Source of the DNA: an uncultured Oscillospiraceae bacterium
Lineage (GTDB): Bacteria; Bacillota; Clostridia; Oscillospirales; Oscillospiraceae
Direction: 5' to 3'
Length of the DNA: 5,127 bases
Assembly: GCA_910587785.1 (NCBI GenBank)
Contig: CAJUOA010000164.1
Coordinates: forward strand, 1-5,127
Part shown: one piece after another, positions 1 to 5,127 of the stretch
Numbering within the stretch: position 1 is the stretch's first letter
Layout: each line of letters starts with the position of its first letter
Made by a program: the position numbers and the translations under genes
Notes under the pieces: model-generated
Database searches by the model: none
Told to the model about the DNA's origin: nothing
The model's input: the letters and a program-made list of their open reading frames with translations, nothing else

Positions 1-1734
1 TACCGGGAGAACCAGGAGGTGGTGGACCGGGTTATGGACTCCGGCGACCTGGAGCGGGAGCGGGGCATTACGATTCTGGCCAAGAACACCGCCATTCAGT
101 ACAAGGACACCAAGATCAATATCGTGGATACCCCGGGCCACGCCGATTTCGGCGGCGAGGTGGAGCGGATTTTGAAGATGGTCAACGGCGTCATCCTGCT
201 GGTGGACGCCGCCGAGGGCCCCATGCCCCAGACCCGCTTCGTCCTCTCCAAGGCCCTGGAGCTGGGCCACCGGGTGATTGTGGTGGTCAACAAGATCGAC
301 CGCCCCGACCAGCGCATCCACGAGGTCATCGACGAGTGTCTGGAGCTCCTCATGGACCTGGACGCCACGGACGAGCAGCTGGACAGTCCCATGCTCTTCT
401 GCTCCGCCCGGCAGGGCATCTGCGCCTACCACCCGGAGGACCCCCCCGGCGATCTGAAGCCCCTCTTCGACACCATTTTGAACTATATCCCCGCCCCGGA
501 GGCGGACGTGGACGCCCCCTTCCAGATGCTGGTCAGCTCCATCGACTACAACGAGTTCGTGGGGCGCATCGCCATCGGCCGCATCGAGCGGGGGACCATC
601 AAGCAGAACCAGGAGATTGCCGTCTGCAACTACCACGACGCCGGCGCACCGGCGAAAAAGGCCAAGGCCGTGAGCATCTATGAGTTCGACGGCCTCTCCC
701 GCAAGCCGGTCACGGAGTCCTCCGCCGGGAACATCATCGCCATGAGCGGCATCGGCGACATCACCATCGGCGACACCATCTGCGCCGCCGCAGCCCCCGA
801 GCCCCTGCCCTTTGTGAAGATCTCCGCCCCCACCATGGAGATGACCTTCTCCATCAACGACTCCCCCTTCTGCGGCCGGGAGGGCAAGTTCGTCACCAGC
901 CGCCAAATTCGCGACCGCCTCTTCCGGGAGACCCTGAAGGACGTGTCCCTCCGGGTGACGGAGATCGAGGGGGCCACCGACGCCTTCAACGTGGCAGGCC
1001 GGGGCGAGATGCACCTCTCCATCCTCATCGAGACCATGCGCCGGGAGGGCTATGAGTTCCAGGTCTCCCCGCCCCGTGTGCTCTACCAGGAGATCGACGG
1101 CCAGCGCTGCGAGCCCATTGAGCGTCTGGTGGCGGACGTGCCCGCCGACAGCGTGGGCGCGGTGATCGAGAAGCTGGGGAGCCGCAAGGGCGACCTGGTG
1201 GAGATGACCCCCGTGGGCGAGCGGATGAAGCTGGAGTTCCTGGTCCCCGCCCGGGGCCTTTTCGGCTACCGCAACGAGTTCCTCACCGACACCCGGGGCG
1301 AGGGCATCATGGCCTCCGTCTTCGACAGCTACGCCCCCTACAAGGGGGACCTGAGCCGCCGGAACACCGGCAGCCTCATCGCCTTCGAGACCGGCGAATC
1401 CGTCACCTACGGCCTCTTCAACGCCCAGGAGCGGGGAGCCCTCTTCATCGGCGCGGGGGTGCCCGTGTACGCCGGGATGGTGGTGGGCGTCAGCCCCAAG
1501 CAGGAGGATATCACCGTCAACGTCTGCAAGAAGAAGCAGCTGACCAACATGCGGGCCAGCGGCAGTGACGAGGCCCTGCGCCTGGTGCCCTGCCGTCAGC
1601 TGAGCCTGGAGCAGAACCTGGAATTTCTCGCCGACGACGAGCTCCTGGAGGTCACCCCCAAGAGCCTGCGCATCCGCAAGCGCATTCTGGACCACGAGAA
1701 GCGGATGAAGGCCCTCAAGGGCGGGAAGAAGTAG
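1..1734 (+). CDS. typA: Translational GTPase TypA/BipA (5'-partial)
   Basis: TypA/BipA is a translation-factor GTPase that binds the ribosome and supports 50S assembly and stress or low-temperature growth. The frame is open from base 1 (YRENQEVVDRVMDSGDLERE), which matches the family about 30 residues after the usual start. The P-loop (HVDHGKT, G1) therefore lies outside the window, and the GTG/ATG codons near the edge are internal. Visible G motifs are RGITI (G2, about nt 61-75), DTPGH (G3, nt 127-141), NKID (G4, nt 289-300) and SAR (G5, about nt 403-411). An EF-Tu-like beta-barrel domain follows, then EF-G-like domains (AGRGEMHLSILIETMRREGY). The BipA-specific C-terminal region contains PARGLFGYRNEFLTDTRGEG and KKKQLTNMRASGSDEALRL, which separate it from EF-G and LepA. 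The 577 visible codons plus about 30 missing fit the usual length of about 605-615. The gene is very GC-rich with strong GC3 bias, has no frame damage, and stops at TAG 1732-1734. Confidence 0.96.
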   Translation, partial: YRENQEVVDRVMDSGDLERERGITILAKNTAIQYKDTKINIVDTPGHADFGGEVERILKMVNGVILLVDAAEGPMPQTRFVLSKALELGHRVIVVVNKIDRPDQRIHEVIDECLELLMDLDATDEQLDSPMLFCSARQGICAYHPEDPPGDLKPLFDTILNYIPAPEADVDAPFQMLVSSIDYNEFVGRIAIGRIERGTIKQNQEIAVCNYHDAGAPAKKAKAVSIYEFDGLSRKPVTESSAGNIIAMSGIGDITIGDTICAAAAPEPLPFVKISAPTMEMTFSINDSPFCGREGKFVTSRQIRDRLFRETLKDVSLRVTEIEGATDAFNVAGRGEMHLSILIETMRREGYEFQVSPPRVLYQEIDGQRCEPIERLVADVPADSVGAVIEKLGSRKGDLVEMTPVGERMKLEFLVPARGLFGYRNEFLTDTRGEGIMASVFDSYAPYKGDLSRRNTGSLIAFETGESVTYGLFNAQERGALFIGAGVPVYAGMVVGVSPKQEDITVNVCKKKQLTNMRASGSDEALRLVPCRQLSLEQNLEFLADDELLEVTPKSLRIRKRILDHEKRMKALKGGKK

Positions 1735-1749
1735 AACAAAAGACGCAGC

Positions 1750-1782
1750 AAGCCCCGGGGCATTGGGAATGTCCCGGGGCTT
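1750..1782 (+). terminator. GC-rich hairpin just after typA
   Basis: A perfect 10-bp inverted repeat, AAGCCCCGGG (1750-1759) and CCCGGGGCTT (1773-1782), flanks a 13-nt loop 16 bases after the typA stop. It is followed by CTGTGTGTC rather than a clean T-run. It probably contributes to stopping or stabilising the typA transcript together with the next hairpin, and is not a textbook terminator alone. Confidence 0.6.
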
Positions 1783-1791
1783 CTGTGTGTC

Positions 1792-1816
1792 AAAAAAGCG
1801 GCTGCGCCGCTTTTTT
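1792..1816. terminator. Bidirectional intrinsic terminator, A6-stem-T6
   Basis: AAAAAAGCGGC (1792-1802), a 3-nt loop TGC, and GCCGCTTTTTT (1806-1816) form a perfect 11-bp arm pair with a T6 run on either strand. It sits between typA (+) and the convergent MATE remnant (-), so it can terminate both. It is the strongest terminator in the left half of the window. Confidence 0.85.
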
Positions 1817-1828
1817 GAGAAAGGGGGC

Positions 1829-1846
1829 CGGACCGGGTGCGGTCCG
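1829..1846. repeat. Third small inverted repeat in the typA-MATE spacer
   Basis: CGGACCG (1829-1835) and CGGTCCG (1840-1846) form a 7-bp GC-rich stem with a GGTG loop. A T6 run lies 8 bases later (1855-1860). The spacing is too long for a standard terminator. It may be a weak secondary terminator or a structured spacer element. The rest of 1847-1923 holds no gene that I can support. Confidence 0.4.
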
Positions 1847-1923
1847 CAAAGCACTTTTTTCATGTACACGCCGCCGGTGGCCAGAGGACAGTCCGGCGAC
1901 AGGCCCCTCTGGATCGACGGTGG

Positions 1924-2565
1924 TCACCTCTCCCTGGGCGGGGCGGAGGCTTCGCTCGCCCCCAGCTCCCTGCGGAGCCGGAGAGCCATCAGCGCTGCGG
2001 CAGCGGCGGAGAGGACATCCGCTGCCGGCTGTGCCCTTCCCATGGCGAGGAACAGGAAGGAGTACACCGTATAAAACCCGAAGAGGGAAAAAGACAGGCC
2101 GCCGGCCCGCAAAGCGGCAGTGCCGGTGCGTACCATCCCGGCGTCCCCCCGGGTAAAGAGGGACATGATCTGGGGGGCAAAAAGGGCCGCTGTCAGTCCG
2201 AAGAGCACACAGAACACGGTGGACCAGAGGACAGCGGTCCGGACGGCCTCCCGCAGGCGGGCGAGCTGCCCCGCCCCATAGCTGAATCCGGCCACCGGCT
2301 GGAACCCCTTCAAAAAGCCGAAGACCGCCAGGGCGCCCACGGACAGGACTTTCGTCACCGGCCCCATGGCGGCAAGGGCGGAAGCGCCGTACACCTTCGC
2401 CGCGCTGTTGGTCATCCCGATGGAGAGGCTGGCCAGCAGCTGGAAGAGCAGGGTGGGGACCCCGATCTTTAAGATCTCGGCCAGGATTTCCCGGAAAAAA
2501 CGGCAGGAACGGACGCTGAAAGTGAATGCGCTCCTTTTTTGAATGATAAGTTGACGAGAATCCTG
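1924..2565 (-). pseudogene. MATE-family efflux transporter, C-terminal remnant
   Basis: MATE proteins are 12-helix Na+/H+-coupled drug and cation antiporters of about 450 residues. Only about the second half is present here. The reverse-strand frame stays open from an upstream TGA at 2566-2568 to the stop TGA at 1926-1924. It reads FFREILAEILKIGVPTLLF, then SIGMTNSAAKVYGASALAAMG, GFQPVAGFSYGAG and LFGFYTVYSFLFLAMGRA, corresponding to TM7 to TM10. The ATG at 2415 is internal to TM7, not a true start. After GRA the protein jumps directly to QPAADVLSAAAAALMALRL, the second half of TM12. About 35-40 residues covering TM11 and the start of TM12 are absent in frame, with the junction near 2029-2037. 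With no N-terminal half and one helix missing it cannot be a working transporter. Loss of the 5' half coincides with the change to AT-rich, mobile-element DNA. The family call is strong; the exact left-half breakpoint (about 2540-2565) is inferred. Confidence 0.8.
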
Positions 2566-2586
2566 TCAAAAAGTGTTGAAGCAGAA

Positions 2587-2616
2587 AGAATGATGTAGTA
2601 AAAACACACTCATTCT
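2587..2616. repeat. Imperfect inverted repeat near the element edge
   Basis: AGAATGATGT (2587-2596) pairs with ACACTCATTCT (2606-2616) as a 10-bp stem with one bulged base, around an A-rich 9-nt loop. It lies just inside the composition boundary. It could be part of an attachment-site half, a regulatory site or chance; there is no T-run to make it a terminator. Confidence 0.3.
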
Positions 2617-2634
2617 CTATAGAACGACTTGATC

Positions 2635-2668
2635 ATGTACATCTACGCACAACTTCCGAGTTGTACAT
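2635..2668. repeat. Inverted repeat ATGTACA...TGTACAT upstream of the recombinase
   Basis: ATGTACA (2635-2641) and TGTACAT (2662-2668) are a perfect 7-bp inverted pair. Inside and partly overlapping the right arm is a second one, CAACT-TCCG-AGTTG (2650-2663). The left arm is also part of a self-palindrome, ATGTACAT (2635-2642). Inverted repeats directly upstream of serine recombinase genes can be attachment sites or operators. The sequence alone does not decide between these. Confidence 0.35.
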
Positions 2669-2688
2669 TTTTATATCTCATTTATATT
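2661..2688 (+). promoter_or_regulatory. Candidate sigma-A promoter for the recombinase
   Basis: TTGTAC (2661-2666), a 16-nt spacer and TATATT (2683-2688) resemble -35 and -10 boxes. They would start transcription about 15 bases before the GGAGG site. The -35 overlaps the right arm of the 2635-2668 inverted repeat, so binding there could repress it. In AT-rich DNA such matches are common, so support is modest. A weaker alternative is TTGAAG (2576-2581), 17 nt, TAAAAA (2599-2604). Confidence 0.4.
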
Positions 2689-2706
2689 GATTCGATTGAA
2701 ATTATT

Positions 2707-2711
2707 GGAGG
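2707..2711 (+). promoter_or_regulatory. Ribosome binding site GGAGG with two candidate starts
   Basis: GGAGG at 2707-2711 is a strong Shine-Dalgarno core. It is 3 nt before ATG 2715, which opens the long recombinase frame but is too close for efficient initiation. It is 11 nt before ATG 2723, in a different frame that ends at 2839. The spacing favours ATG 2723 as the ancestral start, which implies that the long frame now begins by accident. Confidence 0.6.
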
Positions 2712-2714
2712 AAT

Positions 2715-4859
2715 ATGATACCATGGATACGACAAGAAGCGAGCAAATTAAAGCTGGTCTGCAAAAAAGCTTTCATAGCGGAAAGTCCGCTAAAGCATCT
2801 ACAAAACGAGTACAATGTCCGCTTCATTGCCGCCAATGACAACCTGGACACCTCCAACGGATTTGATATTATGTCTATCTTCCGGGGCGTGATAAATGAG
2901 TGGTACGTTGCCGACACCAGCCGCAAAATCAAAAGCGTTTTCAAGTCCAGAATGGAAAAGGGCTTGCGCTGTTCGGGGGCTGTCCCCTATGGCTATCTCG
3001 CCTCCAAGGAGGACAAGGGTGAGTGGGTAGTTGACGAGGAAGCTGCCGCCGTTGTGCGCCGCATCTTCCAGATGGTCATGGAAGGCCAGAGCATCAACGG
3101 CATCGCCCGGAAGCTGCGGGCCGAGCAAATCCCCATCCCCTCCAAACACTGGAAGCGCATCGGCTGTCCTGTCCGCACCAGCAGCTACCGTGACCCTTAC
3201 GCCTGGTCTGCTACCACCCTGGGTTATATCCTCAAAAGGCCGGAGTACCTGGGGCGTAAGGTGCTGGGCAAAACCGTCTGCGAGAACTACAAGACCAAAA
3301 GCACCCGCAGGACTGCGCCGGAGGAACAATTTGTGTTCGAGGGAGCCGTCCCCGCCATCATTGACGAGGAAACGTGGCACAATGTCCAGCGTTTGCGGGA
3401 AACCATGCGCCGGACACCCAAGCGGAGCAGCGGCCCCAACCGCCTGACCGGATTGCTCTACTGCGCCGACTGCGGCGCGAAGCTGACCCACCACAACAGT
3501 CTTGTTCAGGGCAAGTACATTGACGATGCTTTTACCTGTTCCAGATACCGAACGCCTATGGAGGATTGCACCATTCACTATGTTGCCACACAAAAGCCGG
3601 AAGCGGCGATCCTCTCCGCTATTCAGCGGATTAGCTGGTATGTCCGCAACAACGAGCAGGAGTTTGTTCAGCGTGTCCGGGAGGCGTCCAGTCTGCGCCA
3701 GGAGGAAGCGGTCAAGGACTGCCGGAAACAGATTGCCCAGGCGAAGAAGCGGCACGCCGAACTGGACGGACTGGTGAAGAAGCTGTACGAGGCAAACGCC
3801 ACAGGCAAGCTGCCGGACAAGCATTTCAGCCGCCTCCTTGCCGAGTATGACGAGGAACAGGCCGCGCTGGAAGCCTCCATGACGGAGTGGCAGAAGATGA
3901 TTGACAACTGGAACGCCGACCGGGTGAGAATGGCGGAGTTTATCGACCTTGCCAAGCGGTACACAGATTTTTCAGAACTGACCACGCCCATGCTCAACGA
4001 GTTTATTGAGAAAATCGTTGTCCATGAGGGCGAGGGCCGAGGGAAACAGCGCCGCCAGCGGTTGGATTTTTACTTCAATTTTATCGGTGCGTTTGAGGTT
4101 CCCGCCGACATTGTGACCCCCATGGAGCAGGAGGAAGAACGCCGCCAGCGAGAGGAACAGGCCGAGAAAGAGAAACGCTCCCAGGCACTTGCCCAGGCCC
4201 GGTATGAGAAGTACAAACAGGAGCGCCGGGAGTTTACCGCAAGGAAGCGGGCGGGCCTGTTGACCCCAGCGGAACAGGCGGAGGAAGAACGGCGGTTAGA
4301 GCGCAATCGGGCCTATCAGAAGCAGCAGCGTGACAAGAAAAAGGCCAGCCAGCCGGAGAAGCCCCGCAAGCGGACATTGGAGGAACTTGCCAAGCTGGAC
4401 AGGGCCGGAGCCGACCTCACCCCGGAGGAAGCGGAGCGGCTTGCCGCCTACAAGCAGAGAAAGGCCGAGGCGGTGAAGCGGTGTAGGGAAAAGCAGAAAG
4501 CCGCGCAGCCCCCGAAGCCCCAGCAACGGACACGGAAAGAACTTGCCGAATGCTCCGAGGCGGGATTGCCCCTCATCCCGGAAGAAGTGGAACGGCTGGA
4601 AGCCCATCGAAATCGGAAAAAGGCGGCCTTGCAGGATTTGAAAGCCCGCGCCGAAACCGACCCGGAAGCAGCGGCGGAGTTGGCACAGCAGAGAGCGCAG
4701 CAGTCCGAAGCGGTGAAGAAGTCCCGCCAGAAGATGTATGCGGACGCCGCCGCCGGAGATCCCGAAGCCCAGGCCCGGTATGAACACTTCCTTGCCACAA
4801 GGCGGGAGAACTACCACAAGAAGAAACAGTCCGAGGCCGAAGCCGCCCAAGCCAGTTAA
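2715..4859 (+). CDS. Large serine recombinase lacking the catalytic domain
   Basis: Large serine recombinases (TnpX/TndX type) excise and integrate mobile elements. This 714-residue frame begins with about 30 unrecognised residues. It joins the family at NEYNVRFIAANDNLDTSNG (residues 31-49), the last strand of the resolvase domain, then VINEWYVADTSRKIKSVF (59-76). The family's N-terminal 100 or so residues, with the Y-x-R-x-S catalytic serine and the R-F/L-x-R motif, are absent. The rest is intact: recombinase domain (about 86-185, from AVPYGY to YLGRKVLGK), zinc ribbon (C250-x2-C253, C275, C285, H288), coiled coil (about 325-400) and a DUF4368-like region (about 405-465). A highly charged repeat-bearing tail covers 471-714; relatives usually end near 530-560. 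Without the serine it should not cut DNA, though it might still bind att sites. No stop interrupts it, so the N-terminal loss may be recent. ATG 2715 is the first start in frame; its binding-site spacing is poor. Confidence 0.85.
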   Translation: MIPWIRQEASKLKLVCKKAFIAESPLKHLQNEYNVRFIAANDNLDTSNGFDIMSIFRGVINEWYVADTSRKIKSVFKSRMEKGLRCSGAVPYGYLASKEDKGEWVVDEEAAAVVRRIFQMVMEGQSINGIARKLRAEQIPIPSKHWKRIGCPVRTSSYRDPYAWSATTLGYILKRPEYLGRKVLGKTVCENYKTKSTRRTAPEEQFVFEGAVPAIIDEETWHNVQRLRETMRRTPKRSSGPNRLTGLLYCADCGAKLTHHNSLVQGKYIDDAFTCSRYRTPMEDCTIHYVATQKPEAAILSAIQRISWYVRNNEQEFVQRVREASSLRQEEAVKDCRKQIAQAKKRHAELDGLVKKLYEANATGKLPDKHFSRLLAEYDEEQAALEASMTEWQKMIDNWNADRVRMAEFIDLAKRYTDFSELTTPMLNEFIEKIVVHEGEGRGKQRRQRLDFYFNFIGAFEVPADIVTPMEQEEERRQREEQAEKEKRSQALAQARYEKYKQERREFTARKRAGLLTPAEQAEEERRLERNRAYQKQQRDKKKASQPEKPRKRTLEELAKLDRAGADLTPEEAERLAAYKQRKAEAVKRCREKQKAAQPPKPQQRTRKELAECSEAGLPLIPEEVERLEAHRNRKKAALQDLKARAETDPEAAAELAQQRAQQSEAVKKSRQKMYADAAAGDPEAQARYEHFLATRRENYHKKKQSEAEAAQAS
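2723..2839 (+). pseudogene. Out-of-frame recombinase-like fragment at the original start
   Basis: ATG 2723 opens a 38-codon frame (stop TGA 2837-2839) reading MDTTRSEQIKAGLQKSFH, then SGKSAKASTKRVQC. The first part resembles either the N-terminus of a large serine recombinase (compare IKAGLYxRLS) or the linker after a resolvase domain (RSExIKxGLxxSF). After about 2800 the recombinase match is in the other frame. I read 2723 to about 2800 as the remnant of one coding segment joined out of frame to the downstream recombinase by a deletion. This rests on motif memory only. It could instead be a short leader or coincidental. Confidence 0.3.
4125..4856 (+). repeat. Degenerate tandem repeats in the recombinase C-terminal tail
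   Basis: Residues 471-714 are Lys/Arg/Glu/Ala-rich and contain about three to four diverged units of roughly 50 residues. Unit 1 is about 504-550 (RKRAGLLTPAEQAEEERRLE, ending KKKASQPEKP). Unit 2 is 551-603 (RKRTLEELAKLDRAGADLTP, ending KQKAAQPPKPQ). Unit 3 is 604 to about 655 (QRTRKELAECSEAGLPLIPE). A partial fourth is about 664-705 (QSEAVKKSRQKMYAD). The shared pattern is RxRxEELAxxxRAGxxLTPEExERLxAxxxRK, followed by a basic, Gln/Pro-rich linker. It predicts repeating short helical hairpins with high charge, suited to DNA contact or self-association. The repetition is visible at protein level; the DNA is diverged, so it is not a recent duplication. Confidence 0.7.
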
Positions 4860-4870
4860 CGCAGATGCAG

Positions 4871-4905
4871 AAAACGCCAGGGACAATAATAGTCCATGGC
4901 GTTTT
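4871..4905. terminator. Bidirectional terminator between convergent genes
   Basis: AAAACGCCA (4871-4879) pairs with TGGCGTTTT (4897-4905), and GGAC (4881-4884) pairs with GTCC (4892-4895), giving a 13-bp stem with one mismatch and an AATAATA loop. It lies 11 bases after the recombinase stop and 5 bases past the end of the reverse-strand gene, with a T4 run on each strand. Confidence 0.8.
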
Positions 4906-4910
4906 CGTTG

Positions 4911-5127
4911 TTACTGCCGTTCCAGCAAATCCATATATTTCTGACGTTCTGCCTCTGGAATTTCCAGCACAGACATAGCCTGTTCAACGGATACGCCCAT
5001 GTTTTTCACCAAGTTTTTGATAGCTGACAGGATACCGTCTGCCACACCTTCCGCATGGCCCTTCTCCCTAATACCCTTGCTCAGATTGCACATGACCGAC
5101 ACCTCCCTTTCCATTGTCTGCGTCATT
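4911..5127 (-). CDS. C-terminal end of a probable Rpn/PD-(D/E)XK nuclease-family protein (partial)
   Basis: The reverse-strand frame ends at TAA (4913-4911) and is open to the right edge. The 71 visible residues include MEREVSVMCNLSKGIREKGH, AEGVADGILSAIKNLVKN and VSVEQAMSVLEIPEAERQKY. This pattern, an MCN-type helix, then GxxEGxxxG and a C-terminal EQAMxxLxIPEAER helix, is typical of the C-terminal tail of Rpn-family recombination-promoting nuclease/putative transposases (PDDEXK_2 group) in Clostridia. The nuclease domain with its D and ExK residues would lie beyond the window, so activity cannot be judged. The ATG at 5126 is almost certainly internal. The gene is convergent with the recombinase and shares its terminator. 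The family call rests on the tail alone, which also occurs on a few unrelated hypothetical proteins. Confidence 0.6.
   Translation of the reverse strand, partial: MTQTMEREVSVMCNLSKGIREKGHAEGVADGILSAIKNLVKNMGVSVEQAMSVLEIPEAERQKYMDLLERQ

Larger units (their letters stand above)
2566..2714. other. AT-rich junction region upstream of the recombinase
   Basis: Composition changes abruptly from the GC-rich MATE remnant to AT-rich DNA at about 2535-2570, and stays AT-rich to about 2810. No coding frame in 2566-2714 resembles a known protein. In particular there is no hidden recombinase N-terminus, because the stretch is too short for one. The region carries two imperfect inverted repeats, a candidate promoter and a ribosome binding site, listed separately. 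It is best read as the end of a mobile element abutting the interrupted MATE gene. Confidence 0.5.

Noticed and set aside
1924..2415. MATE fragment as a short intact gene starting at ATG 2415
   Set aside because: The family match continues in the same frame upstream of this ATG (EILKIGVPTLLFQLLASLSIG), so the ATG is internal to a truncated gene.
1790..2569. Long reverse-strand frame of 259 codons and forward frames such as 1837-2472 over the MATE region
   Set aside because: They are Arg/Pro/Gly-rich shadow frames of GC-rich DNA with no recognisable motif. The MATE frame (1924-2565) has clear membrane helices and family motifs.
2541..2714. Riboswitch or small RNA upstream of the recombinase
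   Set aside because: I see only short imperfect palindromes, with no recognisable aptamer core and no terminator hairpin before the start codon.
2799..3824. 341-codon reverse-strand frame opposite the recombinase
   Set aside because: It is an antisense shadow of a GC-rich coding region with no family resemblance. The forward frame contains the recombinase domains and zinc ribbon.
4125..4856. Possible CRISPR or DNA-level tandem array
   Set aside because: The repetition is at protein level with diverged DNA and no constant repeat or unique-spacer pattern.
4296..4886. 196-codon reverse-strand frame rich in Leu/Gly/Phe that looks membrane-like
   Set aside because: Its hydrophobicity is the complement of the Lys/Glu/Gln-rich repeat tail on the forward strand. 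It also overlaps the terminator, and there is no start-site signal.

Overview
The window looks like a chromosomal segment from a GC-rich gut Firmicute, most likely Oscillospiraceae (Flavonifractor/Oscillibacter/Lawsonibacter-like). This is inferred from a very GC-rich, GC3-biased typA, a MATE remnant of clostridial type, and a large serine recombinase of the kind common on mobile elements in that group. No rRNA or other taxonomic marker is present, so the family assignment is an inference.

Layout, left to right. (1) 1-1734 (+): the ribosome-associated GTPase TypA/BipA, complete at its 3' end but missing about 30 N-terminal residues off the left edge. (2) 1735-1923: a short spacer with a cluster of hairpins, including a perfect A6-stem-T6 bidirectional terminator. 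(3) 1924 to about 2565 (-): the C-terminal half of a MATE-family multidrug/cation antiporter. It is damaged twice: the N-terminal half is absent, and an apparent in-frame deletion removes TM11 and the start of TM12. (4) About 2540-2714: an AT-rich stretch, marking a sharp change in composition, with imperfect inverted repeats, a possible promoter and a GGAGG site. (5) 2715-4859 (+): a large serine recombinase whose catalytic resolvase domain is almost entirely missing. The DNA-binding part (recombinase domain, zinc ribbon, coiled coil, DUF4368-like region) is intact and is followed by an unusually long basic tail of degenerate tandem repeats. (6) 4871-4905: a hairpin terminator shared by two convergent genes. 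(7) 4911-5127 (-): the C-terminal end of what is probably an Rpn/PD-(D/E)XK nuclease-family transposase-like protein, running off the right edge.

Interpretation. The housekeeping gene typA is followed by the scar of a mobile-element insertion: a MATE gene lost its 5' half where foreign DNA begins, and the element itself has decayed so that its recombinase has lost the catalytic serine domain. The genes do not form a pathway. The window reads as a host core gene next to a genome-plasticity hot spot. I see no convincing new defence or metabolic system. The most unusual items are the catalytic-domain-less recombinase with two competing start frames and its repeat-bearing C-terminal tail.
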